In this document: positions 1 to 8,518 of the stretch, one piece after another | Position numbering within the stretch: the stretch's first letter is position 1 | Layout: every line of letters starts with the position of its first letter | DNA from: Rehaibacterium terrae | GTDB taxonomy: Bacteria; Pseudomonadota; Gammaproteobacteria; Xanthomonadales; Xanthomonadaceae | Assembly (NCBI RefSeq): GCF_014202935.1 | Contig: NZ_JACHHX010000002.1 | Location: forward strand, 130,857 to 194,856 | Length of the DNA: 64,000 bases | Direction of reading: 5' to 3' | Made by a program: the position numbers and the translations under genes | The notes under the pieces: model-generated | Told to the model about the DNA's origin: nothing | Seen by the model: the letters and a program-made list of their open reading frames with translations, nothing else | Database searches by the model: none

Positions 1-1
1 C

Positions 2-124
2 GCGCGCGGCGTGCAGGTGCTGAAGCTCTACAAGGTCGAGCTGGCCATGCGCTGGGGGGCGGAAGGCCCGCGCGAGCGTGCGGTGTTCCGCACCCTCAGG
101 CTGCGCCAGGTGGCGATGGAGTGA
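2..124 (+). CDS. gspI: Type II secretion minor pseudopilin GspI/XpsI, C-terminal end only
   Basis: The window opens inside this gene; the last 40 codons and the TGA at 122-124 are present. The remaining peptide contains LKLYKVELAMRW and ends VFRTLRLRQVAME. This matches the usual beta-strand end of GspI minor pseudopilins, where a strand around an RW motif is followed by a TLRL-type strand. The identity rests mainly on position, because the next genes are gspJ, K, L, M, N and D in the Xanthomonas xps order. GspI forms the pseudopilus tip complex with GspJ and GspK in the inner membrane and periplasm. Confidence 0.75.
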   Translation, partial: ARGVQVLKLYKVELAMRWGAEGPRERAVFRTLRLRQVAME

Positions 125-129
125 CCGCC

Positions 130-801
130 ATGGCCCGCTCCCGCGGCTTCACCCTGATCGAGCTGCTGCTGGCGACCGCCATCCTGGCCACCGGGCTGGC
201 GATCGCCTTCGCCGCCTTGCGCACCGCCGGCGCCACGGTGAGCAGCGCCGAGGCGATGATCGAGCGCACCGAGCGGGTGCGGATCGTGCAGCAGTTCCTG
301 CGCCGGCAGTTCGGCAACGTGCTGCCGCTGGCGTTCGCGCGTGACGAGCGGACCGGGCAGGGCATCGTCTTCGAGGGCGGGCGCGACGGGCTGCGTTTCG
401 TCGCACCGATGCCCGGCTACCTCTCACGCGGTGGTCCGCACCTGCAGTCGCTGCGCCTGGCGCCCGGCGCGGACGGCCAGCGGCTCGAGTTCGAGCATGT
501 GCTGCTGGTCGGCGACGAACTGATCGAACCGGACGAGCCGCGGCCGCCGGTGGTGCTGCTGGACGGCATCGCCGAGGCGCGCTTCGCCTACCGCACGCTC
601 GACGAGCGCGGCGAGCTGGCCGACTGGACCGACACGTGGGAAGACGCCGGTCAGTTGCCGCTGCTGGTGCGCATCGAGCTGCGTTTCACGGATGAGCGGA
701 TGCGTTGGGCGACGTTGGAGACGCCGCTGCCCCTGGGCTTCGGCCGGGTCGCCGCGCCGGCCGTGGTCGCGCCGCCACCGCGGCGGGGAGGACAGCGGTG
801 A
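130..801 (+). CDS. gspJ: Type II secretion minor pseudopilin GspJ/XpsJ
   Basis: This 223-residue protein is a minor pseudopilin of the type II secretion system, part of the GspI-J-K tip complex that primes pseudopilus growth. The N-terminus MARSRGFTLIELLLA is a class III prepilin leader: a short basic stretch, cleavage after Gly, then Phe with Glu at +5 and a hydrophobic helix. The rest is a periplasmic globular domain of normal GspJ length. ATG at 130 is chosen because a ggag motif lies 8 bases upstream; a GTG at 121, overlapping the gspI stop, would add three residues. The prepilin peptidase that would process it is encoded at 54.4-55.3 kb. Confidence 0.9.
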   Translation: MARSRGFTLIELLLATAILATGLAIAFAALRTAGATVSSAEAMIERTERVRIVQQFLRRQFGNVLPLAFARDERTGQGIVFEGGRDGLRFVAPMPGYLSRGGPHLQSLRLAPGADGQRLEFEHVLLVGDELIEPDEPRPPVVLLDGIAEARFAYRTLDERGELADWTDTWEDAGQLPLLVRIELRFTDERMRWATLETPLPLGFGRVAAPAVVAPPPRRGGQR

Positions 802-1784
802 TTTTTCACGCAGAGCGGGGATCGGGAAGCGGGAGCCAGCGCGTTGGCGTGGGCGGCGCGCGGATTGACGGCCGTGCCCGTGGCGTGCCCGGGCGATCAC
901 TCCGATCCCCGCCTCCCCACGACGGCATCGCCCTGGTCCTGGTCCTGTGGCTGCTCGCCCTGCTCACCGCACTGGTCGCCACCTTCGCGGTCACCGCGCG
1001 CAGCGAGCAGATGCAGGCGCGGCATCTGCGCTTCGGCATCGAGGCGCGCTACGCCGCGCTGGCGGGGATGGAGCTGGCGGTGGCGCGGATGATGGACCCG
1101 GACCCGCGGCGACGCTGGATACCCGATGGCCGCGAGTACCTCACCGTCTTCGAGGGCGCCGAGCTGCTGCTGCGGGTACAGGACGAGTCGGGCAAGCTCG
1201 ACATCAACGTGGCCGATGACCTGAGCCTGGCGCGTTTCTTCGAGGCGATAGGGGAGGACAGCGAGCGTGCGCTGCGCCTGGCCGGCGCGATCGTCGACTG
1301 GCGCGACATGGACGATTTCGTCCACCTGCACGGCGCCGAAGGTCCGGAATATGCGGCCGCCGGTCTGCCCTACGGGCCGAAGAACCGCGCCTTCGATACG
1401 CTGGGCGAACTGCAGCAGGTACTGGGCATGGACTACGACACCTTCGAACGCGCCGCCCCTTACCTGACCGTGTTCACCGGCCGGCCGCCCGATCCGGCGC
1501 TGGCCGAGGGGCCGGTGCTCGCCGCCTACGGTTACCCGAACGAACTGATCGAAGCCTGGCTACAGACGCGCCAGGCCTGGTCGCCGGACAGCGGCGAGCC
1601 GCCGCCGTCGACGCCGGACGGGCAGCCTTACATGGTGTCGCCGGGGAGCGGCACGTATAGTATCGCCAGCCTGGCGACGCTCGCCGATGGCAGCCGGGCA
1701 TCGACGCATGCCGTGGTGCGTGTCGGCAGCGCCGCTCCGCATGGCCCGCCGTACGCACTGCTGCACTGGCGCGAAGGGAACTGA
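798..1784 (+). CDS. gspK: Type II secretion protein GspK/XpsK with an unusually long leader
   Basis: GspK caps the pseudopilus tip. After a hydrophobic helix (IALVLVLWLLALL) come the family marks DESGKLDINVADD and IVDWRDMDD, which lie in the helical domain and metal-binding region typical of GspK. The GTG at 798 overlaps the gspJ stop (GTGA) and has a strong ggggagga ribosome site 5 bases upstream, giving 328 residues. The leader before the helix is then 43 residues, far longer than the usual 5-20. It is encoded by DNA resembling the degenerate gggatcggga repeats found elsewhere in the window. A GTG at 885 would give a 14-residue leader but has no visible ribosome site. The product is clear; the start is less so. 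Confidence 0.85.
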   Translation: MIFHAERGSGSGSQRVGVGGARIDGRARGVPGRSLRSPPPHDGIALVLVLWLLALLTALVATFAVTARSEQMQARHLRFGIEARYAALAGMELAVARMMDPDPRRRWIPDGREYLTVFEGAELLLRVQDESGKLDINVADDLSLARFFEAIGEDSERALRLAGAIVDWRDMDDFVHLHGAEGPEYAAAGLPYGPKNRAFDTLGELQQVLGMDYDTFERAAPYLTVFTGRPPDPALAEGPVLAAYGYPNELIEAWLQTRQAWSPDSGEPPPSTPDGQPYMVSPGSGTYSIASLATLADGSRASTHAVVRVGSAAPHGPPYALLHWREGN

Positions 1785-2917
1785 TGCCGCTCGCCGACAC
1801 GCTCGCACTGCCGTTCGAACGCCTTCGCTCCCGCTACGCGCGCAGCCCGCTGTCGGGTTTCCTGCGCTGGTGGGGGCGCGAGCTGCTGGCCTGCGTGCCG
1901 GCCTCGTGGCAGCACTGGCTGCGCAGCGAGGAGCCGCGGCTGTGGCTGTCGCCGCAGGACGACGAGCTGCAGGTGGCGGCCTGGCACGACGGGGGGTGGC
2001 AGACCCTGGCCAGCGTGCCGCTGGGTGAGGCCGCCACGCTGCCCGGCCTGCTCGGCGAGGCCCGCGCCGAGCGCGCGTTCTGGCTGCTGCTGCCGGCCCG
2101 GCAGGTGCTGCGCCGCCCGCTGGTGCTGCCGCTGGCCGCCGGCCAGCGTCTGCGCGATGTGCTCGCGCACGAGATCGAGCGGCAGACGCCGTTCCGTGCC
2201 GACCAGGCGGTGTACGACTGGCGGCTGCGGCCGGACGCGGCCGGACAGGGCCAGTTGCAGGTCGAGCTGGTGGTGGCGCCCAAGGCGGCCTTCGATGCCG
2301 TGCTGGCGCGGTTGGGCCCGCTGGCCGCGCGGCTGGAAGGCGTCGACGCGGCCGATGCCGATGGCGTGCCGCTGGGCGTGAACCTGCTGCCCCCGGAGCG
2401 TCGGTTGCGGCGGCGCGATCCGGTGCGATGGATCGACCTGGCGCTGGTCGCTTTCACCGCCCTCGCGCTCGGCTACGCTCTCTGGCAGTCGCTGGAGAAC
2501 CGTCGCGATGCCGTCGCCGCGCTGCAGGCCGAGGTCGAGGCGCGCCGCGTCGAGGCGCGCCGCGTGTCGGCGCTGCGCGAGCGGCTGGTCGACGCCGCCG
2601 AGGGCGCCAACTTCCTCGCCCGTACCCGCGCGCAGCGGCCGGCGATGATCGAGATCCTCGACGACCTCAGCCGCCGCCTGCCGGATGGTACCTGGCTGGA
2701 GCGTCTGAACGTGCAGGAGAACCGGCTGGTCCTGACCGGCTACAGCAACGAGGCCTCGGCCACGGTCGGCCGGCTGCAGGGCTCGCCCTGGCTGGCCTCG
2801 GCCGCGCTGGCCGGCAGCGTGCAGGCCGATCCGCGTACCGGGCGCGACCGCTTCACCCTGACCGCCGAGGTGGTCGCTGCAGCGGAGGTCGCCGATGGCG
2901 CTGCGCCTGCCCGCTGA
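1784..2917 (+). CDS. gspL: Type II secretion inner-membrane platform protein GspL/XpsL
   Basis: This 377-residue protein corresponds to GspL of the Xps branch. Residues 1 to about 210 form the cytoplasmic actin-like domain that docks the GspE ATPase. A single membrane helix (WIDLALVAFTALALGYALW) follows at about 216-234, then a coiled segment and a periplasmic ferredoxin-like, PilN-type domain. The length fits Xanthomonas XpsL. The ATG overlaps the gspK stop by one base, and the 3' end overlaps gspM by 23 bases, so the genes are translationally coupled. GspL pairs with GspM to form the inner-membrane platform. Confidence 0.88.
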   Translation: MPLADTLALPFERLRSRYARSPLSGFLRWWGRELLACVPASWQHWLRSEEPRLWLSPQDDELQVAAWHDGGWQTLASVPLGEAATLPGLLGEARAERAFWLLLPARQVLRRPLVLPLAAGQRLRDVLAHEIERQTPFRADQAVYDWRLRPDAAGQGQLQVELVVAPKAAFDAVLARLGPLAARLEGVDAADADGVPLGVNLLPPERRLRRRDPVRWIDLALVAFTALALGYALWQSLENRRDAVAALQAEVEARRVEARRVSALRERLVDAAEGANFLARTRAQRPAMIEILDDLSRRLPDGTWLERLNVQENRLVLTGYSNEASATVGRLQGSPWLASAALAGSVQADPRTGRDRFTLTAEVVAAAEVADGAAPAR

Positions 2918-3503
2918 GCGTTCACGCTGGGCCGCGCTGGGCCTGCTGGCCCTGGTCCTGGCGCTGCTGTACTTCGTCGGCCTGCACTGGTGGTGGACGG
3001 CACCGCAACTGGCTCTGCGCGCCGAGCTGGCCGAGCTGCGCGACCAGGAACTGCGGCTGCGCATGCACGCCGCCCAGGCGCCGCTGATCCAGCAGAAGCT
3101 GGCCGAGGTGCAGGCCTTCGAGGCCGGCAACCCCGGGTTCCTGCCCGAGGCCACCGTCGAGCTGGCCACCGCCGGGCTGGTGCAGCGGCTGGAAACCGTG
3201 GTCCAGCAGGTCAGCCCGACCCGCGAGCGTTGCCAGCTCACCGGCCGCACCCCCAGTGCGGCGCGCACGCAGGAGCGCTACCCGCGCGTGGTGGTGCAGG
3301 TGCGGCTGCGCTGCGGCATGGAGGAGTTCGTCGCCGTGCTGCACGCGCTGGAAAGCGGCCGGCCGGAGCTGTTCATCGACAACCTCGCCGTGCTGTCGCG
3401 TCGCAGCCTGCTCGCGCAGGGCGGCGCGGCGACCAGCGCACTCGACATCAGCTTCGACCTGTACGGTTACCTGCACGCGCGCCAGACGGGAGGGCAGCGA
3501 TGA
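2895..3503 (+). CDS. gspM: Type II secretion protein GspM/XpsM
   Basis: This 202-residue protein has one membrane helix near the N-terminus (residues about 14-31), a heptad-rich segment, and a small periplasmic domain with strands such as RVVVQVRLRCGMEEFVAVL. It resembles the XpsM/GspMb type rather than classical Klebsiella GspM. XpsM binds XpsL and XpsN in the inner-membrane platform. The gene begins 23 bases before the gspL stop and ends in an ATGA overlap with gspN. The assignment relies on both sequence pattern and operon position. Confidence 0.82.
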   Translation: MALRLPAERSRWAALGLLALVLALLYFVGLHWWWTAPQLALRAELAELRDQELRLRMHAAQAPLIQQKLAEVQAFEAGNPGFLPEATVELATAGLVQRLETVVQQVSPTRERCQLTGRTPSAARTQERYPRVVVQVRLRCGMEEFVAVLHALESGRPELFIDNLAVLSRRSLLAQGGAATSALDISFDLYGYLHARQTGGQR

Positions 3504-4225
3504 TCGACCGCCTTCCGCCGCGCACCCTGCTGCTGGCCGTACTGGCCGGCTGGTCCTTCGTCGTCGCGCTCGCGGTGGCGACCGGGCTGGGCGGACGCTA
3601 CACCTTGCACGATGACGATCCTTCGCTGGCGCCGCCGCTGCCGGAGCTGTCGCTGGCCGCCAGCGCGCAGCGTCTGGGCGGGCTGTCCGACTACGCCGAG
3701 GCGGCCGCCCGGCCGCTGTTCTCGCCCGATCGCCGGCCGGCGGCGGTGGTGATCGCCGACAGCGAGGGCGGCGACGCGCCGCTCAACGTCACCCTGACCA
3801 GTGTCGTGCTCACCGGCGACCTGTCCCTGGCGCTGCTGCGCGACAACGACAGCGGCCGCACCCTGCGCGCCAAGCTCGGTGAATCGCTGGAAGGCCACCC
3901 CGGTTGGCGCCTGACCGAGCTGCAGCCGCGCTTCGCGGTGCTCGAAGGTCCGACCGGCCGGATGAACGCCGAGCTGCGCGTGTTCGACGGCAGCGGCGGC
4001 GAGGCGCCGACCCAGGTCAGCCCGCCGGCGCAGTCGCAGGCCGCGCCGCGTGCGCCGACCGGCGCGATCGTCGCCGGTGCGCGCGGCAACGGCGGCCAGC
4101 CAGAAACGGCCGCGGCCGAGCAGACCCCGGAACAGCAGGCGGAAGCGATCCGTCAACGCATCGAGGCCCGCCGCGCGCAGCTGCGCGAGCAGGCGGCCCG
4201 CCGACAACAGCGACAGGAAGAGTGA
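3500..4225 (+). CDS. gspN: Type II secretion protein GspN/XpsN (GspC-like linker)
   Basis: This 241-residue protein has an N-terminal membrane helix (about 9-29). A periplasmic segment with the motif ARPLFSPDRRP follows, which is typical of GspC/PulC and XpsN proteins. Next is a small beta domain (VTLTSVVLTGDLSLALL, homology-region-like), then a Pro/Ala-rich linker and a charged C-terminal coil rich in Arg, Gln and Ala. In Xanthomonas, XpsN stands in for GspC and links the XpsL/M platform to the XpsD secretin. The start overlaps the gspM stop (ATGA). The charged tail is low-complexity and its role is unknown. Confidence 0.82.
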   Translation: MIDRLPPRTLLLAVLAGWSFVVALAVATGLGGRYTLHDDDPSLAPPLPELSLAASAQRLGGLSDYAEAAARPLFSPDRRPAAVVIADSEGGDAPLNVTLTSVVLTGDLSLALLRDNDSGRTLRAKLGESLEGHPGWRLTELQPRFAVLEGPTGRMNAELRVFDGSGGEAPTQVSPPAQSQAAPRAPTGAIVAGARGNGGQPETAAAEQTPEQQAEAIRQRIEARRAQLREQAARRQQRQEE

Positions 4226-4232
4226 CGCGACC

Positions 4233-6371
4233 ATGACCCTTCGACGCCGCATTGCGCTCGCCGCCCCGCTGGCCGCCCTCACTGCGCTGGCCGGCTGCGC
4301 CAGCGTGCCGCACCCGCAGATCCAGCGCGCCCCGGTGGTGATCCAGGGCGCCACGCCGGCCGATGACGGCCCGATCGACGCCGCCACCCCCGGCACGGCC
4401 GCCGGCGCGGCCACGCTCCGGCCCGGCACCGGCGAGCTGATCGACCGTGCCGCGGCGGCCGCCCCGCCTCCGGCCGTCTCCGCGGCCGGCGAGGCCACCT
4501 TCAACTTCGAGGGCGAGTCGCTGCACGCCGTGGTCAAGGCCATCCTCGGCGACCTGCTGCAGCACAACTACGTCATCGCCCCGGGCGTGCAGGGCACGGT
4601 GACGCTGGCCACGCCGCGGCCGGTCAGCCCGACCCAGGCGCTGGGCCTGCTGGAGATGGTGCTGGGCTGGAACAACGCGCGCATGGTCTGGGCCGACGGC
4701 CGTTACAACATCGTCGCCGACGACCGCGCCATCGCCGGCCAGCTGGCGCCGCGGGTCGGGCCGGCCAGCGCCGCGCGCGGCTACGAGCTGCGCGCGGTGC
4801 CGCTGCGCTTCATTTCCGCGGTGGAGATGGAGAAACTGCTCAAGCCCTATGCCCGCGAGCGCGCCGTGGTCAGCGTCGACACCGCGCGCAACCTGATCGT
4901 GCTGGCCGGCACCCGTGCCGAGCTGGAGAACTACCTGCGCACCGTCGAGGTGTTCGACGTCGACTGGCTGGCCGGCATGTCGGTCGGCATCTTTCCGCTG
5001 CAGTCGGCCGAGGCCGAGAAGGTGGTGCGGCAGCTGGAGACGCTGTTCGGTACCGACGGTGGCACGCCGCTGGCCGGCATGTTCCGCTTCATGCCGCTGG
5101 AGGGCATCAACGCGGTGCTGGTGATCACCCCGCAGCCCAAGTACCTGCGCGACATCGAGGAGTGGCTGGAGCGCATCGACCAGGGCGGGCAGGGCACGCG
5201 GCTGTACGTCTACGACGTGATGCATTCCAAGGCGGTGGACCTGGCCCAGCAGCTGTCCAGCGTGTTCGGTGGCAGCGCCGGTGGCGCGGCCCGCCGCACC
5301 GACCGCAGCCAGCTGGCACCGGGGCTGACCCCGCGCGAACTGACCACCATCGGCGAGGCGCAGCGCCCGGCCGCCCCCGCGGCGCCGGCGCGCGCCGGCG
5401 GCGAAGGCATCGCCCTGGGCGACACCGCCGACGTCTCGATCACCGCCATCGAGGAGAACAACTCGATCGTGGTGCGCGCCACGCCCTCGCAGTGGGAATC
5501 GATCCGCCGCACCATCGAGCGGCTCGACGTGATGCCGCTGCAGGTGCACATCGAGGCGCAGATCGTCGAGGTCAACCTCACCGGCGAACTGGCCTACGGC
5601 GTGAGCTGGTTCTTCGGCAACTCCATCGCCGGCGCGCCGGTGCGCGACCCGGCCGGCATCCGCGCCGAGGCACGGAACAGCACCGGCACCAAGGCTTTCG
5701 CCGGCAGCATCGCCGACGGCGGCTTCAACTGGCAGATCCTGCGCCCCAACTCGCTGGCGATCCTGGACGTGCTCGACTCGGTGACCGACGTGCGGGTGCT
5801 GTCGGCGCCGTCGGTGGTGGTGCGCAACAACGTCGAGGCGCAGCTCAGCTCCGGCACCAAGATCCCGGTCGCCAGCACCAGCTTCAACCCGATCAGCGGC
5901 GATCCTGGCACCGGCGGCGGCACCTTCGCCAACATCCAGTACCTGGACACCGGCGTGAACCTGAAGGTGACGCCGCGGGTGAGCCGCAACGGCATGGTGT
6001 TCATGCAGATCGACCAGTCGGTGAGCTCGCCCAGCGCCACCGGCCCGACCGTGCGCGAGAACGTCAGCGTCGATGACCGCTCGCTGGTCACCGAGGTGGC
6101 CGTGCAGAGCGGGGAAACCATCCTGATCGCCGGCCTGATCCGCGACGACGCCGCCAAAGGCAGCGCCGGCGTGCCCGGTCTGAGCCGGATCCCGGTGCTC
6201 GGCGGCCTGTTCGGCAGCCAGAGCCAGCGCAGCTCGCGGCAGGAGATCATCGTGCTGATCACGCCGACCGTCCTGAGCGATGCCCAGGATGCGCGCCGCC
6301 TCACCGACGAGTACGGGCGCCGCTTCCGCGCGCTGGAGCCGCTGCGTACAGACGGGAGCGGACAGCGCTGA
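4233..6371 (+). CDS. gspD: Type II secretion outer-membrane secretin GspD/XpsD (lipoprotein)
   Basis: This 712-residue protein forms the outer-membrane secretin. The N-terminus [16 protein letters not shown] ends in a LAGC lipobox with Cys22, so it is an acylated secretin like XpsD and may not need a separate pilotin. Periplasmic N0-N3 domains follow (FNFEGESLHAVVKAIL near the N0/N1 start), with a Gly/Ala/Pro-rich loop around residues 340-390. The C-terminal secretin domain ends with the family motif VPGLSRIPVLGGLFG and IIVLITPTVL. ATG at 4233 is the first in frame after gspN and precedes the signal peptide directly. It is the last gene of the operon, as in Xanthomonas. Confidence 0.93.
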   Translation: MTLRRRIALAAPLAALTALAGCASVPHPQIQRAPVVIQGATPADDGPIDAATPGTAAGAATLRPGTGELIDRAAAAAPPPAVSAAGEATFNFEGESLHAVVKAILGDLLQHNYVIAPGVQGTVTLATPRPVSPTQALGLLEMVLGWNNARMVWADGRYNIVADDRAIAGQLAPRVGPASAARGYELRAVPLRFISAVEMEKLLKPYARERAVVSVDTARNLIVLAGTRAELENYLRTVEVFDVDWLAGMSVGIFPLQSAEAEKVVRQLETLFGTDGGTPLAGMFRFMPLEGINAVLVITPQPKYLRDIEEWLERIDQGGQGTRLYVYDVMHSKAVDLAQQLSSVFGGSAGGAARRTDRSQLAPGLTPRELTTIGEAQRPAAPAAPARAGGEGIALGDTADVSITAIEENNSIVVRATPSQWESIRRTIERLDVMPLQVHIEAQIVEVNLTGELAYGVSWFFGNSIAGAPVRDPAGIRAEARNSTGTKAFAGSIADGGFNWQILRPNSLAILDVLDSVTDVRVLSAPSVVVRNNVEAQLSSGTKIPVASTSFNPISGDPGTGGGTFANIQYLDTGVNLKVTPRVSRNGMVFMQIDQSVSSPSATGPTVRENVSVDDRSLVTEVAVQSGETILIAGLIRDDAAKGSAGVPGLSRIPVLGGLFGSQSQRSSRQEIIVLITPTVLSDAQDARRLTDEYGRRFRALEPLRTDGSGQR

Positions 6372-6569
6372 GTTGCGGTGCCGCGGCGACCGGCGTCGCG
6401 ACCGTGAGGCGAGACAACGACTGAAGAAGAAGGAATGGGGGAGAGGCTGGCCTCGACACGCCGACGCCTTCCCTGGTTTCTCCCTCCCGCGCACTCATTC
6501 CTCCGCACTTCCGGTCGCGGCTTGCGCTGCGCCTACAATGACCACCCGCGCCGTGCGCGCACTCTGCCC

Positions 6570-7331
6570 ATGACCCACGCCCTCTTCCGCGAACTGCTGC
6601 GGCGCGAACTCGGCGAGCGCTACCAGGGCAGCCTGCTCGGCCCGCTCTGGGCCCTGCTGCTGCCGCTGGCGCAGCTGACGGTGCTGAGTCTGGTGTTCAC
6701 CTTCCTGCTGCCGGCGCGGGCGCATGGCGGGCAGTGGCCGTATGCGGCCTTCCTCGCGCTCGGGCTGTGGCCGTGGCAGCTGTTCGCCAACCAGGTGCAG
6801 CGCGGTTGCACCGCGCTCACCGACAACGCCGCACTGATCGGCAAGGTGGCCTTGCCGCACGGCCTGTTCGTGCTGGCGCGTGCGGCCGGCGCAGCGCTGC
6901 CGGATCTGCTCGGCTTCATGCTGGTGCTGGCGGTGGTTGCCGCCTTCGGCCTGCCGCTCGCGCCCGCCGGGCTGCCGGTGGTGGTACTGGCACTGGCGGT
7001 GATCCTCGCTCTCGGCCTGGCCGCGGCTTTCGCGCTGTCGGCGCTGCAGGTGTTCCTGCGCGACACCGCGCAGGTCGCCGCGCAACTGGTGATGCTCGGC
7101 TTCTTCCTCAGTCCGGTGCTGTACGACCGCGCGCAGTTGCCGGCGCCGCTGGCGCGGGCGCTGGGCTTGAACCCGCTGGCGCCGCCGATCGAGGCGATCC
7201 GCATGGCGCTGGCCGGCGGCGAGGTGGCCTGGGCGGCGCTCGGCGCCTCGGCCGCCGCGGCCGTGGTCGCCCTGTGGCTCGCGCATGGCCTGTTCCGGCG
7301 CACCCGGCCACACGTCGAGGATTTCCTGTGA
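6570..7331 (+). CDS. wzm: ABC-2 polysaccharide exporter permease (Wzm-like)
   Basis: This 253-residue protein with about six membrane helices fits the ABC-2 permease family that exports O-antigen or capsule (Wzm/KpsM/TagG). The N-terminal motif RRELGERYQGSLLGPLWALL is the conserved cytoplasmic entry segment, and LGLNPLAPPIEAIRMAL is the usual C-terminal motif. With the adjacent Wzt ATPase it would move an undecaprenyl-linked glycan across the inner membrane. ATG at 6570 gives a normal N-terminus. A TACAAT motif at 6534-6539 could be a -10 box, but I see no convincing -35. The 198-base gap after gspD suggests a separate transcription unit. Confidence 0.87.
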   Translation: MTHALFRELLRRELGERYQGSLLGPLWALLLPLAQLTVLSLVFTFLLPARAHGGQWPYAAFLALGLWPWQLFANQVQRGCTALTDNAALIGKVALPHGLFVLARAAGAALPDLLGFMLVLAVVAAFGLPLAPAGLPVVVLALAVILALGLAAAFALSALQVFLRDTAQVAAQLVMLGFFLSPVLYDRAQLPAPLARALGLNPLAPPIEAIRMALAGGEVAWAALGASAAAAVVALWLAHGLFRRTRPHVEDFL

Positions 7332-8518
7332 GCGTCGCGCCGCTGGTCGAGGTGGTCGGCCTGTGCAAGCGTTACCCGGTGGTCGGCCATCGCGGTGACC
7401 GCCTGCGCGCACTGTGGGACGTGCTGCGCGGCCGTCCGCCACGACGGGTGGCCACGGTGCTCGATCAGGTCAGCTTCGAGGTACGGCCCGGCGAGTCGCT
7501 GGCGATCATCGGCGAGAACGGGGCCGGCAAGTCCACCCTGCTCAAGCTCATCACCGGCGTGCTCACGCCTTCGTCAGGCATCGCGCGCACGCGCGGCCGG
7601 GTCGGCGCTCTGCTGGAGCTGGGCGCCGGCTTCCACCCCGAGTACAGCGGCCGCGAGAACGTGCGCATGGCGGCCGCGCTGTACGGCCTGCACGGTCGCG
7701 CGCTGGAGGAGAAGCTGCCCGAGATCGCGGCCTTCGCCGACCTCGGCGACTACCTCGACGAGCCGGTCAAGCACTACAGCTCGGGCATGGTGGTGCGGCT
7801 GGGCTTCGCGGTGATCGCCGCGGTGCGTCCCGAGCTGCTGATCACCGACGAGGTGCTGGCGGTCGGCGACGAGAGCTTCCAGAAAAAGTGCATCCGCTGG
7901 CTGGACGAGTATCTCGCCGGCGGCGGCACCCTGCTGCTGGTCTCGCACAGCATGTACCACGTGCAGAAGCTGTGCCGGCGTGCGTTGTGGCTGCACCGCG
8001 GGCGTGTCGAGGCCATCGGCGAGGTGTTCGACGTGACGCAACGCTACCTGGCCTGGCATGAGCGCCGTCAGGCGAAGGAAGCATCCCCGGGGATCGTCCG
8101 CGGCGACCTGGAGTATTCGATCCGCGCGCTGGCGCTCAACGGCGATGGCGGCGACGCGCCGCTGGCGTTGCGCTGCGGCGACGCGCTGGTGGTGGACGTG
8201 ACGATGGGGTCGCGCGACGACCGCGCGCCGGCGTTGCTGGTCGGCATCGTCCGTGCCGACGGCACGCCGGTCTACGGCGTGTCCACCGACATGGACGGCG
8301 TGGCGGTGCGGCGCGGCGGCGTGGGCGAGTACCATGCGCGGCTGGTGTTCGATCCGCTCGACCTGTTGCCCGGCAGCTACCGGCTGCGCGCGCATCCGCT
8401 CGATCCCGAGGGGCTGCGTCTGTTCGACACCGCCGAACGCGCCATCGAGATCCGTGGCGAGTCGCGCGAACTGGGCTTGGTGCGGCTGCCGCACCGCTGG
8501 GAAAACCACACCGCGTGA
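7328..8518 (+). CDS. wzt: ABC polysaccharide exporter ATPase with carbohydrate-binding C-terminus (Wzt-like)
   Basis: This 396-residue protein has an ATPase domain to about residue 235: Walker A GENGAGKST at 62-70, signature YSSGM near 150, Walker B LLITDE near 170 and an SHS switch near 205. The remaining 160 residues form a beta-rich Wzt_C-type domain (GSYRLRAHPLDPEGL), which in known systems recognises the finished glycan or its non-reducing-end cap before export. The start is a GTG overlapping the wzm stop by 4 bp. The Wzt_C domain implies that export is coupled to glycan recognition. Confidence 0.9.
   Translation: MSVAPLVEVVGLCKRYPVVGHRGDRLRALWDVLRGRPPRRVATVLDQVSFEVRPGESLAIIGENGAGKSTLLKLITGVLTPSSGIARTRGRVGALLELGAGFHPEYSGRENVRMAAALYGLHGRALEEKLPEIAAFADLGDYLDEPVKHYSSGMVVRLGFAVIAAVRPELLITDEVLAVGDESFQKKCIRWLDEYLAGGGTLLLVSHSMYHVQKLCRRALWLHRGRVEAIGEVFDVTQRYLAWHERRQAKEASPGIVRGDLEYSIRALALNGDGGDAPLALRCGDALVVDVTMGSRDDRAPALLVGIVRADGTPVYGVSTDMDGVAVRRGGVGEYHARLVFDPLDLLPGSYRLRAHPLDPEGLRLFDTAERAIEIRGESRELGLVRLPHRWENHTA

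Noticed and set aside
4017-6494. A long minus-strand open frame across gspD
   Set aside because: It is a shadow of the secretin gene: low-complexity Arg/Gly/His sequence with no start context.
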